Source: Actinopolymorpha sp. NPDC004070 (lineage in GTDB: Bacteria; Actinomycetota; Actinomycetes; Propionibacteriales; Actinopolymorphaceae). Taken from it: a DNA stretch of 64,000 nt. The position numbers were made by a program, and so were the translations under genes. Shown here piece by piece: positions 40,698 through 48,300 of this stretch (position 1 is the stretch's first letter; each line of letters opens with the position of its first letter). The stretch covers positions 23,779 through 87,778 of the forward strand of contig NZ_JBEXMJ010000019.1 of NCBI RefSeq assembly GCF_040610475.1. Reading direction: 5' to 3'. Below the pieces are notes generated by a model. That model worked only from the letters and a program-made list of their open reading frames with translations, was not told the DNA's origin and made no database searches.

Positions 40698-40758
40698 TTC
40701 CAGCTGGGCTGTCTTGGGGGGGAGCTGCCTTGCGGTGGAGCTGGCTTCGGGATCGGGG

Positions 40759-40810
40759 CGAGCTGGGAAGACTTATGGGGCCTATGACACCCACAAGTCT
40801 TCCCAGCTCG
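40759..40810. terminator. Long imperfect inverted repeat, probable terminator of the permease gene
   Basis: Arms 40759-40779 and 40790-40810 (21 bases each) pair with a single A-C mismatch around a ten-base loop, 61 bases past the permease stop codon. It may serve as a terminator or belong to the repeat array next to it. Confidence 0.6.
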
Positions 40811-40897
40811 CCGTTGAACTGCCGTCGCGTAGAACCTGGCGTCTTCGCCGTCGAGTCGGACGTAGTCGGATTCCTCTGCCGTGCATCCGCGCGGGCG

Positions 40898-40915
40898 ATT
40901 CTTCCGCGGAAGAAC
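40898..40915. repeat. Palindrome copy 1
   Basis: ATTCTTCCGCGGAAGAAC; the 16-base core is perfect and the last base differs from consensus. Confidence 0.9.
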
Positions 40916-40994
40916 TCCGGGGCCCGATGGTGCCGTCCCGCGTACCCGCCCCGGGCGATCAACTGGTTCTCGGGCCTGGGCAGGCAGCGCACGG

Positions 40995-41012
40995 ATTCTT
41001 CCGCGGAAGAAT
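40995..41012. repeat. Palindrome copy 2
   Basis: Perfect 18-bp consensus; the dyad symmetry extends to 24 bases (40992-41015). Confidence 0.9.
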
Positions 41013-41081
41013 CCGGCTGCTGCTTCTCCCGCCTCGGGCGGATCAATCGGTCCGTCAGGTGATCCCTGGGAGGCGGCCCCG

Positions 41082-41099
41082 ATTCTTCCGCGGAAGAAT
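41082..41099. repeat. Palindrome copy 3
   Basis: Perfect 18-bp consensus without extended symmetry. Confidence 0.9.
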
Positions 41100-41240
41100 T
41101 CCCGCGCCGCCAAGCGGACCTCCCGGCGAGCAGGCGCACCCCAGCCAGAAGAGTGAAGACCTGCGGGGTCTCCAACCACCGGAACCCTTCGCATTACCCT
41201 GACCGTCGTCAGGTTGGCTCGGGGCCGCAAGAACGCCGGC

Positions 41241-41258
41241 ATTCTTCCGCGGAAGAAT
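41241..41258. repeat. Palindrome copy 4
   Basis: Perfect 18-bp consensus; symmetry extends to 24 bases (41238-41261, GGC...GCC). Confidence 0.9.
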
Positions 41259-41350
41259 GCCCGGTCTCGACACATCAGCCCCTGCCCGCTTCCGGCGGTC
41301 GACCGGGACCGGTAGATGTGACCTCGGCCCGGCTTCGGCTGTAGCTAGGG

Positions 41351-41368
41351 CGACTTCCGCGGACGAAT
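41351..41368. repeat. Palindrome copy 5 (degenerate)
   Basis: CGACTTCCGCGGACGAAT matches consensus at 14 of 18 positions; the central CTTCCGCGGA is kept. Confidence 0.75.
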
Positions 41369-41456
41369 GCCCGGGTCCCGACACAGCTGTCGTCGCCCGC
41401 TTCTGGCGGTCGACCTGGTATCGGCGGACGTGACGTCGGCCCGGTTCGGCTGCGGC

Positions 41457-41474
41457 ATTCTTCCGCGGAAGAAT
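41457..41474. repeat. Palindrome copy 6
   Basis: Perfect 18-bp consensus. Confidence 0.9.
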
Positions 41475-41551
41475 CGCCCCGGCAGCGGCGTCCAATCCCC
41501 GAGCGGTGACCACGCGTGCTGCGGTCGGTTCCCCGGCGCTGTCGGTGATGA

Positions 41552-41569
41552 TTTCTTCCGCGGAAGAAT
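41552..41569. repeat. Palindrome copy 7
   Basis: TTTCTTCCGCGGAAGAAT; only the first base differs from consensus. Confidence 0.9.
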
Positions 41570-41691
41570 GCTGCGGAGGTGCTGGACCCGGCTGAATGGC
41601 TTGCTGTTGGGCCGGCGGTTCACGCGATCAACGGCCCGCGAGGCCGAGCCGCTCGACATCGGGCGCGCCCCATCCTTCGTGCGAACGAAAT

Positions 41692-41724
41692 GACGCGGGC
41701 CGCACCAGTGGTGCGGCCCGCGTC
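41692..41724. terminator. Terminator downstream of the fadAB operon
   Basis: Two 16-base arms (41692-41707 and 41709-41724) are exact reverse complements around one base; the effective stem is 14 bp with a five-base loop. It lies 149 bases past the fadB stop on the minus strand. Confidence 0.8.
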
Positions 41725-41872
41725 GGCAGGGTGGAGCGTCTCGTCGAGAGACCCGGCTGCGGATCCGGATTCGCCGAACCGGTCGCCGGGCCGGTCGCGG
41801 GGTCCCGGTCCCGGTCGCCGCGCCGGTCGCAGGGCAGCTCGTCGGCCGGATCGTGAGTTGGTCGTACGACGA

Positions 41873-43993
41873 TCAGACCGGCAGGCTGGCGACCCCCGCC
41901 GGGAGGAAGCGCCGTCCGCCGACCCGCTCGGCGATCCCGCTGCGGTCGAGGTAGGGCGTGATGCCGCCCAGGTGAAACGGCCAGCCCGCGCCGAGAAGCA
42001 TCGCGAGGTCGACGTCGGGTGCGTCAGCGACAACGCCGTCGTCCAGCAGCCGGCGTACCTCGTCGGCTACCGCCGCCATCGCGCGCTCGCGTACCTGCTC
42101 CGCGGTGGACGGCTGGTCGCCCTGCTCGAGCAGGGCGCGGGTGTCGTCGTCGAGGTACGGCTTTCCCTGGGCATCCCACGACCACAGGCCGGGCTTGTTC
42201 GCCGCGACCAGCCGCTGCAGGTTGGGGGAGACGTAGAACCGGTCGGGGAACGCCTCGTGCAGGGTTTCGGCCACGTGCAGCCCGACCGCCGGGCCGACCA
42301 ACTGCAGCAGCACGAACGGCGTCATCGGCAGGCCGAGCGGAAGAACTGCCTGGTCCGCGACCTCCACCGGCGTTCCCTCGTCGACGCAGCGGGTCACCTC
42401 GCCCATGAACCTCGTCAGGATGCGGTTGACGACGAACGCCGGAGCGTCCTTGACCAGAATCGCGTTCTTCTTCAGGCCCTTGGCGGTGGCGAACGCAGTG
42501 GCCAGGCTGGCGTCGTCGGTACGCTGCCCGCGGACGACCTCCAGCAGCGGCAGGATCGCCACCGGGTTGAAGAAGTGGAACCCGACCACGCGTTCGGGAT
42601 GGGCCAGCTTGCTCGCCATCGTGGTGACCGACAACGACGAGGTGTTGGTGGCGAGGACGCACTCGGGCGAGACGATCCCCTCCAGTTCGGCGAACACCTG
42701 CTGCTTGACCTTCATCTCCTCGAAGACGGCCTCGAGCACGAAGTCGCAGTCGGCGTAGACGGTCTTGTCGGTGGACCCGCTGACCAGTGCCTTGATCCGG
42801 TTGGCCTGGTCACCACTGACCCGGCCCTTGGCGGCCAGCTTGTCCACCTCGCCGCGGACGTACGACATGCCCTTCTCGACCCGCTCGTCGTCGATGTCGG
42901 TGAGCACCACGGGTACCAGCAGCCGGCGGGCGAACAGCAACGCCAGCTGACTGGCCATCAGGCCCGCGCCGACGATGCCGACCTTCGTCACCGGCCGGGC
43001 CAGCGACTTGTCCGGAACGCCGACCGGCTTCTTCGCGCGCCGCTGCACCAGGTCGAACGCGTACAGCCCGGACCGGAACTCCTCGCTCATCAGCAGGTCG
43101 GCCAGGGCGTCGTCCTCCAGGGCGAAACCCTCCTCCTTGGAGCAGGTCTTCGCCGCCTCGATGATGTCGAGGGCACGCTGCGCTGCCGGCGCCGCGCCGT
43201 GCAGCTTCGCGTCGACGAACGCGCGGCCGCGGGCGACGGCCGCGTCCCACGCCTCGCCCCGGTCGACCGGCGCCCGCTCCACCTGGGTCCGCCCGGTGAG
43301 CACCTGACCCGCCCAGTCGAGGGAGCGTTCGAGGAAGTCGGCGCCCTCGAACGTCGCGTCGGCGATGCCGAGCGGCTGCACCTGCGGTCCCCGCAGCATG
43401 CGGTTGTTGTTCAGCGCGTTCTCGATGATCACCTTCACCGCGCGGTCGGCGCCGACGAGGTTGGGCAGCAGCCAGGTGCCGCCCCAGCCGGGCAGGATGC
43501 CGAGGAAACACTCGCTGAACGCCACCGCCGGCGCCGAGGCGATGACCGTGCGGTAGGTGCAGTTGAGCGCGACCTCCAGGCCGCCGCCGATCGCCAGGCC
43601 GTTGACGAACCCGAACGACGGTTTGCGGCCGTCGTCGAGCTTGCCGAACACCTCGTGGCCGTACCGCGCGATCTCCTTGGCCTGCTCGCGCCGCGTGATC
43701 CTGGGCATGCCGCTGATGTCGGCGCCCGCGGCGAGGATGAACGGCTTGCCGGTGATGCCGATCGCCGCTACGTCCTCGCGGGCGAGCGCGGACTCGATGG
43801 CCGCGTCCAGCTCGGCCAGTCCCTTCGGCCCGAACGAGTTGGGCCGGGTGTGGTCGAGCCCGTTGTCGATGGTGATCAAAGCCATCGTTCCGGCGCCGTA
43901 CGGAAGGTCGACGTCACGCACGTGCGCGTGCGTGACCACCTCGTCGGGGAAGACGTCGGCGAAGTCCCGGGTCAGGGCGGTCGGGCTGGTCAC
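41873..43993 (-). CDS. fadB: Fatty-acid oxidation protein: enoyl-CoA hydratase / 3-hydroxyacyl-CoA dehydrogenase
   Basis: 706 aa two-domain beta-oxidation enzyme. The N-terminal crotonase domain shows AAGADISGMP (oxyanion region), GFVNGLAIGGGLEVALNC and ECFLGILPGWGGTWLLP with acidic catalytic residues; the dehydrogenase begins at about 325 with VGIVGAGLMASQLALLFARR (the usual GxGxMG reads GAGLMA) and has HFFNPVAILPLLEVVRG with its catalytic His. GTG 43993 follows AGGAGGC. It is 35 bases downstream of the thiolase gene and both likely form one operon (fadA then fadB), converting enoyl-CoA to acetyl-CoA. Confidence 0.93.
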   Translation of the reverse strand: MTSPTALTRDFADVFPDEVVTHAHVRDVDLPYGAGTMALITIDNGLDHTRPNSFGPKGLAELDAAIESALAREDVAAIGITGKPFILAAGADISGMPRITRREQAKEIARYGHEVFGKLDDGRKPSFGFVNGLAIGGGLEVALNCTYRTVIASAPAVAFSECFLGILPGWGGTWLLPNLVGADRAVKVIIENALNNNRMLRGPQVQPLGIADATFEGADFLERSLDWAGQVLTGRTQVERAPVDRGEAWDAAVARGRAFVDAKLHGAAPAAQRALDIIEAAKTCSKEEGFALEDDALADLLMSEEFRSGLYAFDLVQRRAKKPVGVPDKSLARPVTKVGIVGAGLMASQLALLFARRLLVPVVLTDIDDERVEKGMSYVRGEVDKLAAKGRVSGDQANRIKALVSGSTDKTVYADCDFVLEAVFEEMKVKQQVFAELEGIVSPECVLATNTSSLSVTTMASKLAHPERVVGFHFFNPVAILPLLEVVRGQRTDDASLATAFATAKGLKKNAILVKDAPAFVVNRILTRFMGEVTRCVDEGTPVEVADQAVLPLGLPMTPFVLLQLVGPAVGLHVAETLHEAFPDRFYVSPNLQRLVAANKPGLWSWDAQGKPYLDDDTRALLEQGDQPSTAEQVRERAMAAVADEVRRLLDDGVVADAPDVDLAMLLGAGWPFHLGGITPYLDRSGIAERVGGRRFLPAGVASLPV

Positions 43994-44028
43994 GGTGCCT
44001 CCTGAAGCGCTTCGGTCGTGGTGCCCGC

Positions 44029-45225
44029 TCACGCGGCGCCTTGCCAGTGGGGGTTCTCCCAGATGACGCTGCCGCCCATGCCGATACCGACGCACAGTGT
44101 GGTGAGGCCGTAGCGCACGTCCGGACGGTCCTCGAACTCCCGCGCCAGCTGCAGCATCAGCCGCACCCCGCTGGAGGCCAGCGGGTGCCCGACGGCGATC
44201 GCGCCGCCGTAGGGGTTGAGCCGCGGGTCGTCCTCACGCAGGCCGAAGTGGTCGCAGAACGCCAGCACCTGCACGGCGAACGCCTCGTTGATCTCGATCA
44301 GCCCGATGTCGTCCATCGTCAGGCCGGCCTTGGCGAGCACCTTCTCGGTGGCGGGGATGGGCCCTTCACCCATCACCTCCGGCTCCACCCCGACGAAGGA
44401 GTAGGCGACAAGCCGCATCTTCGGCGTGAGCCCCAGCTCCTTCGCGACCTCCTCCGACGCCAGCAGGCAGGCGGTGGCGCCGTCGTTGAGGCCGGCGGCG
44501 TTGCCCGCCGTCACCCGGCCGTGCGGGCGGAACGGCGTGCGCAGCTGGGCGAGTCCTTCGACGGTGGTGTCCGGGCGGGGCGGCTCGTCGACCGTGGCCA
44601 ATCCCCAGCCCTCCTCGGTGCTGCGCGTCGCGATCGGCACCAGGTCGGGCTGGATGGTGTTGTCGGCGTACGCCTTGGCCAGCTTGCGCTGGCTGGCCGC
44701 GGCGTAGGCGTCGGCGCGCTCTTTGGTGATGCCGGGGAAGCGGTCGTGGAGGTTTTCCGCCGTCTGCCCCATCACCAGCGCGGACGGGTCGACCAGCTTC
44801 TCGGAGATGATCCGGGGGTTGGGGTCGACGCCCTCGCCCATCGGGTGGTGGCCCATGTGCTCGACTCCACCGGCGATCACGACGTCGTAGGCGCCGAAGG
44901 CGATGCCGGACGCGGTGGTGGTCACCGCGGTCATCGCGCCCGCGCACATCCGGTCGACGGCGAAGCCGGGAACGGTCTTGGGCAGCCCGGCCAGCAGGGC
45001 GGCGGTGCGCCCGATGGTCAGGCCCTGGTCACCGGTCTGTGTGGTGGCGGCGATGGCGACGTCGTCGACCCGCTCCGCGGGCAGGCTCGCGTTGCGGCGA
45101 AGCAACTCGCGGATGCACTTGATCACCAGGTCGTCGGCGCGGGTCTCGGCGTACATGCCGCCCGCCTTGCCGAACGGCGTACGGACGCCGTCCACGAAGA
45201 CCACGTCACGGAGCTCACGGGGCAC
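44029..45225 (-). CDS. fadA: Acetyl-CoA C-acyltransferase (thiolase)
   Basis: 398 aa. Nucleophile Cys94 in DRMCAGAMTA, His at about 347 in GGAIAVGHPLASSG and Cys378 in LTTLCVGIGMGGS form the thiolase active site; NEAFAVQVLAF is also present. Catalyses the final thiolytic step of beta-oxidation. GTG 45225 (VPRELRDVVFVDGVRTPFG) follows GAGGAG; the extra open frame upstream is Arg/Pro-rich. First gene of the fadA-fadB operon. Confidence 0.94.
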   Translation of the reverse strand: MPRELRDVVFVDGVRTPFGKAGGMYAETRADDLVIKCIRELLRRNASLPAERVDDVAIAATTQTGDQGLTIGRTAALLAGLPKTVPGFAVDRMCAGAMTAVTTTASGIAFGAYDVVIAGGVEHMGHHPMGEGVDPNPRIISEKLVDPSALVMGQTAENLHDRFPGITKERADAYAAASQRKLAKAYADNTIQPDLVPIATRSTEEGWGLATVDEPPRPDTTVEGLAQLRTPFRPHGRVTAGNAAGLNDGATACLLASEEVAKELGLTPKMRLVAYSFVGVEPEVMGEGPIPATEKVLAKAGLTMDDIGLIEINEAFAVQVLAFCDHFGLREDDPRLNPYGGAIAVGHPLASSGVRLMLQLAREFEDRPDVRYGLTTLCVGIGMGGSVIWENPHWQGAA

Positions 45226-45397
45226 GTCGCTCTCCTCGTCGTCGGACCGTCGGGGGTGCCTGACCGGGCATCCTGACTGGGGTGCCTGGCCGTTGCCTGA
45301 CTGCCGGGTTGGCCGCCGAGCTGCCCGGCCGGGTAGCCGGAACACGCCCGACAACTCTGATGCTACTCACTGGTAACAAGAATGCGCGGCATCCGGG

Positions 45398-46180
45398 TCA
45401 AGTCCTCGGTCCCGAGCCGCCGCGGGGACCCTCCACCTGCGGGGGCGGATGGTGCTTCAGCGCCTCGCGGCGCGAAAGCGGGGCAAGCCGGTCCTCCTGC
45501 TCGGCGACGTAGGCAAGCACCCAGGCGGGGTCGGTCCGGGCGTACTCGCGCAACGCCCAGCCGATCGCCTTGCGCAGAAAGAATTCCGGTCTCTCCAGGC
45601 TCGGCTCCAAGCACGCCCGCAGGAGGGCGGTGTCGGTGGCACCCTTCGCCTTCAGTTGGGCCAGGATCGCCACCCGGCGCAGCCAGATGTCCTCGCCCAC
45701 GGCCCAGGCGAGCAGGACCGGAGCGACGGTCGCGGGGTCTTCGGCCAGGATCGGGCCCACCCGGTTGGCGGCGATCTCGTCGACGAAGTCCCACCAGGCA
45801 CCGGTCACCGCGAGATGCTCGTAGAGGGGCAGCGTGCCCGCGTCCTGCCAGCCCCGGTAGTCACGAAGCCCGGTCAGTGCGAGTGCGGCGTAGCGCTCCT
45901 CGCGGAAGGCCGCGTCGTCCCACAGGGCGCGGACGGTGGCCGCCCAGGACGCACGGTCCTGGACAGGGTGTGCGGGCAGCACCTCGCGGCAGACCTGTTT
46001 CAGGACCGGCGCGGGTACGCCCCGGAACGGCATCGCCGACTTCATGTAGGCCTGCATCCGCTCCGCGCGCTCGGGGTCGCCGACCGCGGCCAGGCCTGCC
46101 CGCACGGCCTCGACCAGCTGCCGGTCAGCCTCGGGACGGCCGTGCGCCGGGGGTGACGTTTCCGACGATCGTGGGTTCAC
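45398..46180 (-). CDS. DNA alkylation repair protein (AlkD-like HEAT-repeat glycosylase)
   Basis: 260 aa, all-helical: AYMKSAMPFRGVPAPVLKQVCREVL, WDDAAFREERYAALALTG, WWDFVDEIAANRVGPIL, EDIWLRRVAILAQLK and EFFLRKAIGWALREYARTDPAWVLAYV are HEAT-like repeats of the DNA alkylation repair family, with the conserved Trp-Asp and Arg of the AlkC/AlkD group. Removes 3- or 7-alkylpurines in DNA. GTG 46180 is chosen for its leaderless -10 box; ATG 46192 and 46210 are alternatives. The C-terminus is Pro/Gly-rich. Confidence 0.88.
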   Translation of the reverse strand: MNPRSSETSPPAHGRPEADRQLVEAVRAGLAAVGDPERAERMQAYMKSAMPFRGVPAPVLKQVCREVLPAHPVQDRASWAATVRALWDDAAFREERYAALALTGLRDYRGWQDAGTLPLYEHLAVTGAWWDFVDEIAANRVGPILAEDPATVAPVLLAWAVGEDIWLRRVAILAQLKAKGATDTALLRACLEPSLERPEFFLRKAIGWALREYARTDPAWVLAYVAEQEDRLAPLSRREALKHHPPPQVEGPRGGSGPRT

Positions 46181-46187
46181 GTCGCGG

Positions 46188-46193
46188 AGCATA
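46188..46193 (-). promoter_or_regulatory. Leaderless-type -10 box (TATGCT)
   Basis: On the minus strand TATGCT ends 7 bases before GTG (first base 46180) of the alkylation repair gene. Confidence 0.55.
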
Positions 46194-46305
46194 CGAGCCC
46201 GCTCCGACAAGCCGAGGACACCGCGTGGCCGTGAGGTCAGGCAGGGCCGGGAAAGCAGGCCGACAGATCAGGTGGGGGTGACTCAACTCAGGTGGGACCG
46301 GCAAC

Positions 46306-47553
46306 TCAGGCAGGCTCGGGCAGATGCGCGGCGAGCGCCTGCGCCAGCGCACCCGCGGCGAGCTCGACCTGCCATTCGCGGGCACCCCGCTCCCGCAGCG
46401 CCTGGGCAACCGCCTCCGGCGTCGGGTCGGCGGGCGGGTCCCACGCGAGCCGGCGTACCGAGTCAGGCGCAAGAAGGTTCTCCACCGGCAGCTCGAACCG
46501 GTCGGCGATGGCGTGCAGGCTCGTCCGGCAGGCGGCCAGCCGCGCCGCCGCGGAGGGGTCGCGGTCGGCCCACGCGCGGGCGGGTGGCGGTCCGTCGTAC
46601 GGCATGGTGTGCTCGGGCAGCTCGTCGTCGGCGAGCTCGCGCGCCTGCCGCACCGCCGACCACCACAGGTCGAGGTCACGGCGGGCGGCGCGGTTCTCGA
46701 ACGGCCCGAGTGCTGCCAGCTGCGCCCGGCTGGTCGGCTTGGTGCTCGCCGCCGTGATGATGGCGAGGTCGCTCAGCACCCGGCCGGGGGAGATGTCGCG
46801 CCGGCGGGCGGTCTCGTCGCGCGCCGTCCACAACGAGCGGACGAACGCCATCTCGCGGCGGTTGCGGATCCGGTGGATGCCGGAGGTGCGCCGCCAGGGG
46901 TCGCGCCGGGTCTCCCGCGGCTGGTGCCCGACGAGCGCGTCGAACTCCTGGGTGGCCCACTCACGCTTGCCGGTGGAGTCCAACGCGTCGGCCAGGACGT
47001 CGCGCAGCTCCACCAGGAGTTCGACGTCCAGCGCGGCGTAGACCAGCCAGGGTTCGGGCAGCGGCCGGGTGGACCAGTCGACCGCGGAGTGGCCCTTCTC
47101 CAGCGTGAAGCCGAGCAGCTCCTCCACCAGCGCGCCGAGGCCGACCTTCGGGTAGGACAGCAGCCGGCCGGCGAGCTCGGTGTCGAACAGCGTGCGTGGC
47201 CGAAAGCCCAGCTCGGCCAGGCAGGGGAGGTCCTGGGTGGCCGCGTGCAGCACCCACTCGGTGTCGGCGAGGGCCGCGTCGAGCTCGTGCAGGTCGGGGC
47301 AGCGGATCGGGTCGATCAGCGCGGTGCCGGAGCCCGCTCGGCGGAGCTGGACGAGGTAGGCCCGGTGGGAGTAGCGGTAGCCGGAGGCCCGCTCGGCGTC
47401 CACGGCGACCGGCCCGTGCCCGGCGGCGAACGCCTCGACGGTGACGGCGAGCGCCTCCGCAGAGTCGACGACCGGTGGCAGACCGTCATGGGGCTTCAGC
47501 AGCGGAACGGGCGCGCCCTTCGCGGGTCCAGACGAGGGGAGCTGGTCCGTCAC
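46306..47553 (-). CDS. rnd: Ribonuclease D
   Basis: 415 aa. DEDD exonuclease residues are in VAVDAERASGYRYSHRAYLVQL (DxE), WVLHAATQDLPCL, LFDTELAGRLL and YAALDVELLVEL (YxxxD). HRDC-type helical domains fill the C-terminal half (RRRDISPGRVLSDLAIITAAS). Trims 3' ends of tRNA and other stable RNA. GTG 47553 follows GAGGAG and overlaps the DUF3000 stop by 4 bases; the actinobacterial order is DUF3000-rnd. Confidence 0.93.
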   Translation of the reverse strand: MTDQLPSSGPAKGAPVPLLKPHDGLPPVVDSAEALAVTVEAFAAGHGPVAVDAERASGYRYSHRAYLVQLRRAGSGTALIDPIRCPDLHELDAALADTEWVLHAATQDLPCLAELGFRPRTLFDTELAGRLLSYPKVGLGALVEELLGFTLEKGHSAVDWSTRPLPEPWLVYAALDVELLVELRDVLADALDSTGKREWATQEFDALVGHQPRETRRDPWRRTSGIHRIRNRREMAFVRSLWTARDETARRRDISPGRVLSDLAIITAASTKPTSRAQLAALGPFENRAARRDLDLWWSAVRQARELADDELPEHTMPYDGPPPARAWADRDPSAAARLAACRTSLHAIADRFELPVENLLAPDSVRRLAWDPPADPTPEAVAQALRERGAREWQVELAAGALAQALAAHLPEPA

Positions 47554-48134
47554 CGGCTCCTCACCCGCCGGGCCGGGATAGGAACGACACCGGCCGGGAC
47601 CGTCGGCAGACCGGCCGAGGTGCACAGCAGCCGGCCCCAGGCAAGCGCGTGCCTGCCGAGAGCGTCGTCCACGGGTGTCCAGGAGGCACGGATCTCCAGC
47701 TCGGCCCGCGCCGGCTCGTCGGCCATCCCGCCGAAACTCTCCGAGGCCACCCGGGTGACGGTGCCGCTGGCCGCGGTGTAGTCGGCGTCCTCGGCGTCGA
47801 GCGCCTCCACCAGCCAGGACCAGCCGACGCCGCCGAGGAGCGGGTCGGTGACCATCTCGGCCTCGATTTCCGCGCGGACGTACGCCACACACCGGAAGGT
47901 ACCGTTCCAGGCGTCGTGGCCGTCGGGGTGGTGGAGAAGTACGAGCCGGCCGCTGGCCAGGTCCAGGTCGTCGACCACGACGTCGGCGCTGATCGCGGCC
48001 GCGAAGGGCGCGACTCGCTGCGGTGCCGGCACCTCCTCGGCGATGATCTCCGGCCGGAAGGGTGCGGCACGTATCTCGCTCAGCGCCCGTTGGAAAATCT
48101 CGGGCGGGGCGTTCGAATCCGTACGCGCAGCCAC
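47550..48134 (-). CDS. DUF3000 family protein
   Basis: 194 aa. Conserved PPEIFQRALSEIRAAPFRPEI, LASGRLVLLHHPDGHDAWNGTFRCVAYVRAEIE and GWSWLVEAL are typical of DUF3000, an actinobacterial family between hemE and rnd. Function unknown; cytoplasmic. The GTG at 48134 is set by a leaderless -10 box; the frame open further upstream is a shadow of hemE. Confidence 0.9.
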   Translation of the reverse strand: MAARTDSNAPPEIFQRALSEIRAAPFRPEIIAEEVPAPQRVAPFAAAISADVVVDDLDLASGRLVLLHHPDGHDAWNGTFRCVAYVRAEIEAEMVTDPLLGGVGWSWLVEALDAEDADYTAASGTVTRVASESFGGMADEPARAELEIRASWTPVDDALGRHALAWGRLLCTSAGLPTVPAGVVPIPARRVRSR

Positions 48135-48141
48135 GCGGGAG

Positions 48142-48147
48142 AGCCTA
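48142..48147 (-). promoter_or_regulatory. Leaderless-type -10 box (TAGGCT)
   Basis: On the minus strand TAGGCT ends 7 bases before the DUF3000 GTG (first base 48134). Same hexamer and spacing as at 2063. Confidence 0.6.
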
Positions 48148-48286
48148 CGTCGGCCCACCCCCGCGCGCTGGGGACCGACGCGCCGAGAATCCCGGCTATA
48201 CCCGGACAAGTACTGAAAGAAACCTGCGAACCGTGTCCGTTGGCGGACACGGTGGCGGTGCCGTCGGAGTTGTCGGACCGACGGCC

Positions 48287-48292
48287 TACGCT
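48287..48292 (+). promoter_or_regulatory. Leaderless-type -10 box of hemE (TACGCT)
   Basis: TACGCT ends 8 bases before GTG 48301; no ribosome binding site is present. Confidence 0.55.
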
Positions 48293-48300
48293 TCGAAACT

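Larger units (their letters stand above)
40898..41569. repeat. Array of seven palindromes, consensus ATTCTTCCGCGGAAGAAT
   Basis: Seven copies of an 18-bp palindrome are centred near 40906, 41003, 41090, 41249, 41359, 41465 and 41560; spacings are 97, 87, 159, 110, 106 and 95. Six keep the 16-base core TTCTTCCGCGGAAGAA unchanged; the fifth has decayed. Sequences between copies are themselves related. I found no other copy in the window. The perfect dyad suggests a homodimeric DNA-binding protein; the identity is unknown. Confidence 0.9.
40698..41872. other. 1.2-kb convergent intergenic region with a palindrome array
   Basis: No credible gene: all open frames cross the palindromes, translating them as FFRGR, ILPRKN or SSAEE. 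The region lies between two convergent genes (permease and fadB), so it holds no promoter for either. Contents: an inverted repeat at 40759-40810, seven palindrome copies at 40898-41569, a small hairpin CCTGAC-CGTC-GTCAGG at 41198-41213, a terminator at 41692-41724. Confidence 0.8.

Noticed and set aside
40898..41569. CRISPR array
   Set aside because: Repeats are only 18 bases, fully palindromic, spaced by 69-141 bases of mutually related DNA, and there are no cas genes.
40694..41693. Open frames through the palindrome array (repeating FFRGR, ILPRKN, SSAEE)
   Set aside because: All frames on both strands show repeats simply because the palindrome is translated; no ribosome site, no protein-like composition and no consistent reading frame between copies.
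45363..45376. CTACTCACTGGTAA as a FadR/TetR-type operator of fadAB
   Set aside because: Only weak dyad symmetry (arms with two mismatches in five) and 138 bases from the fadA start; not enough to call a site.
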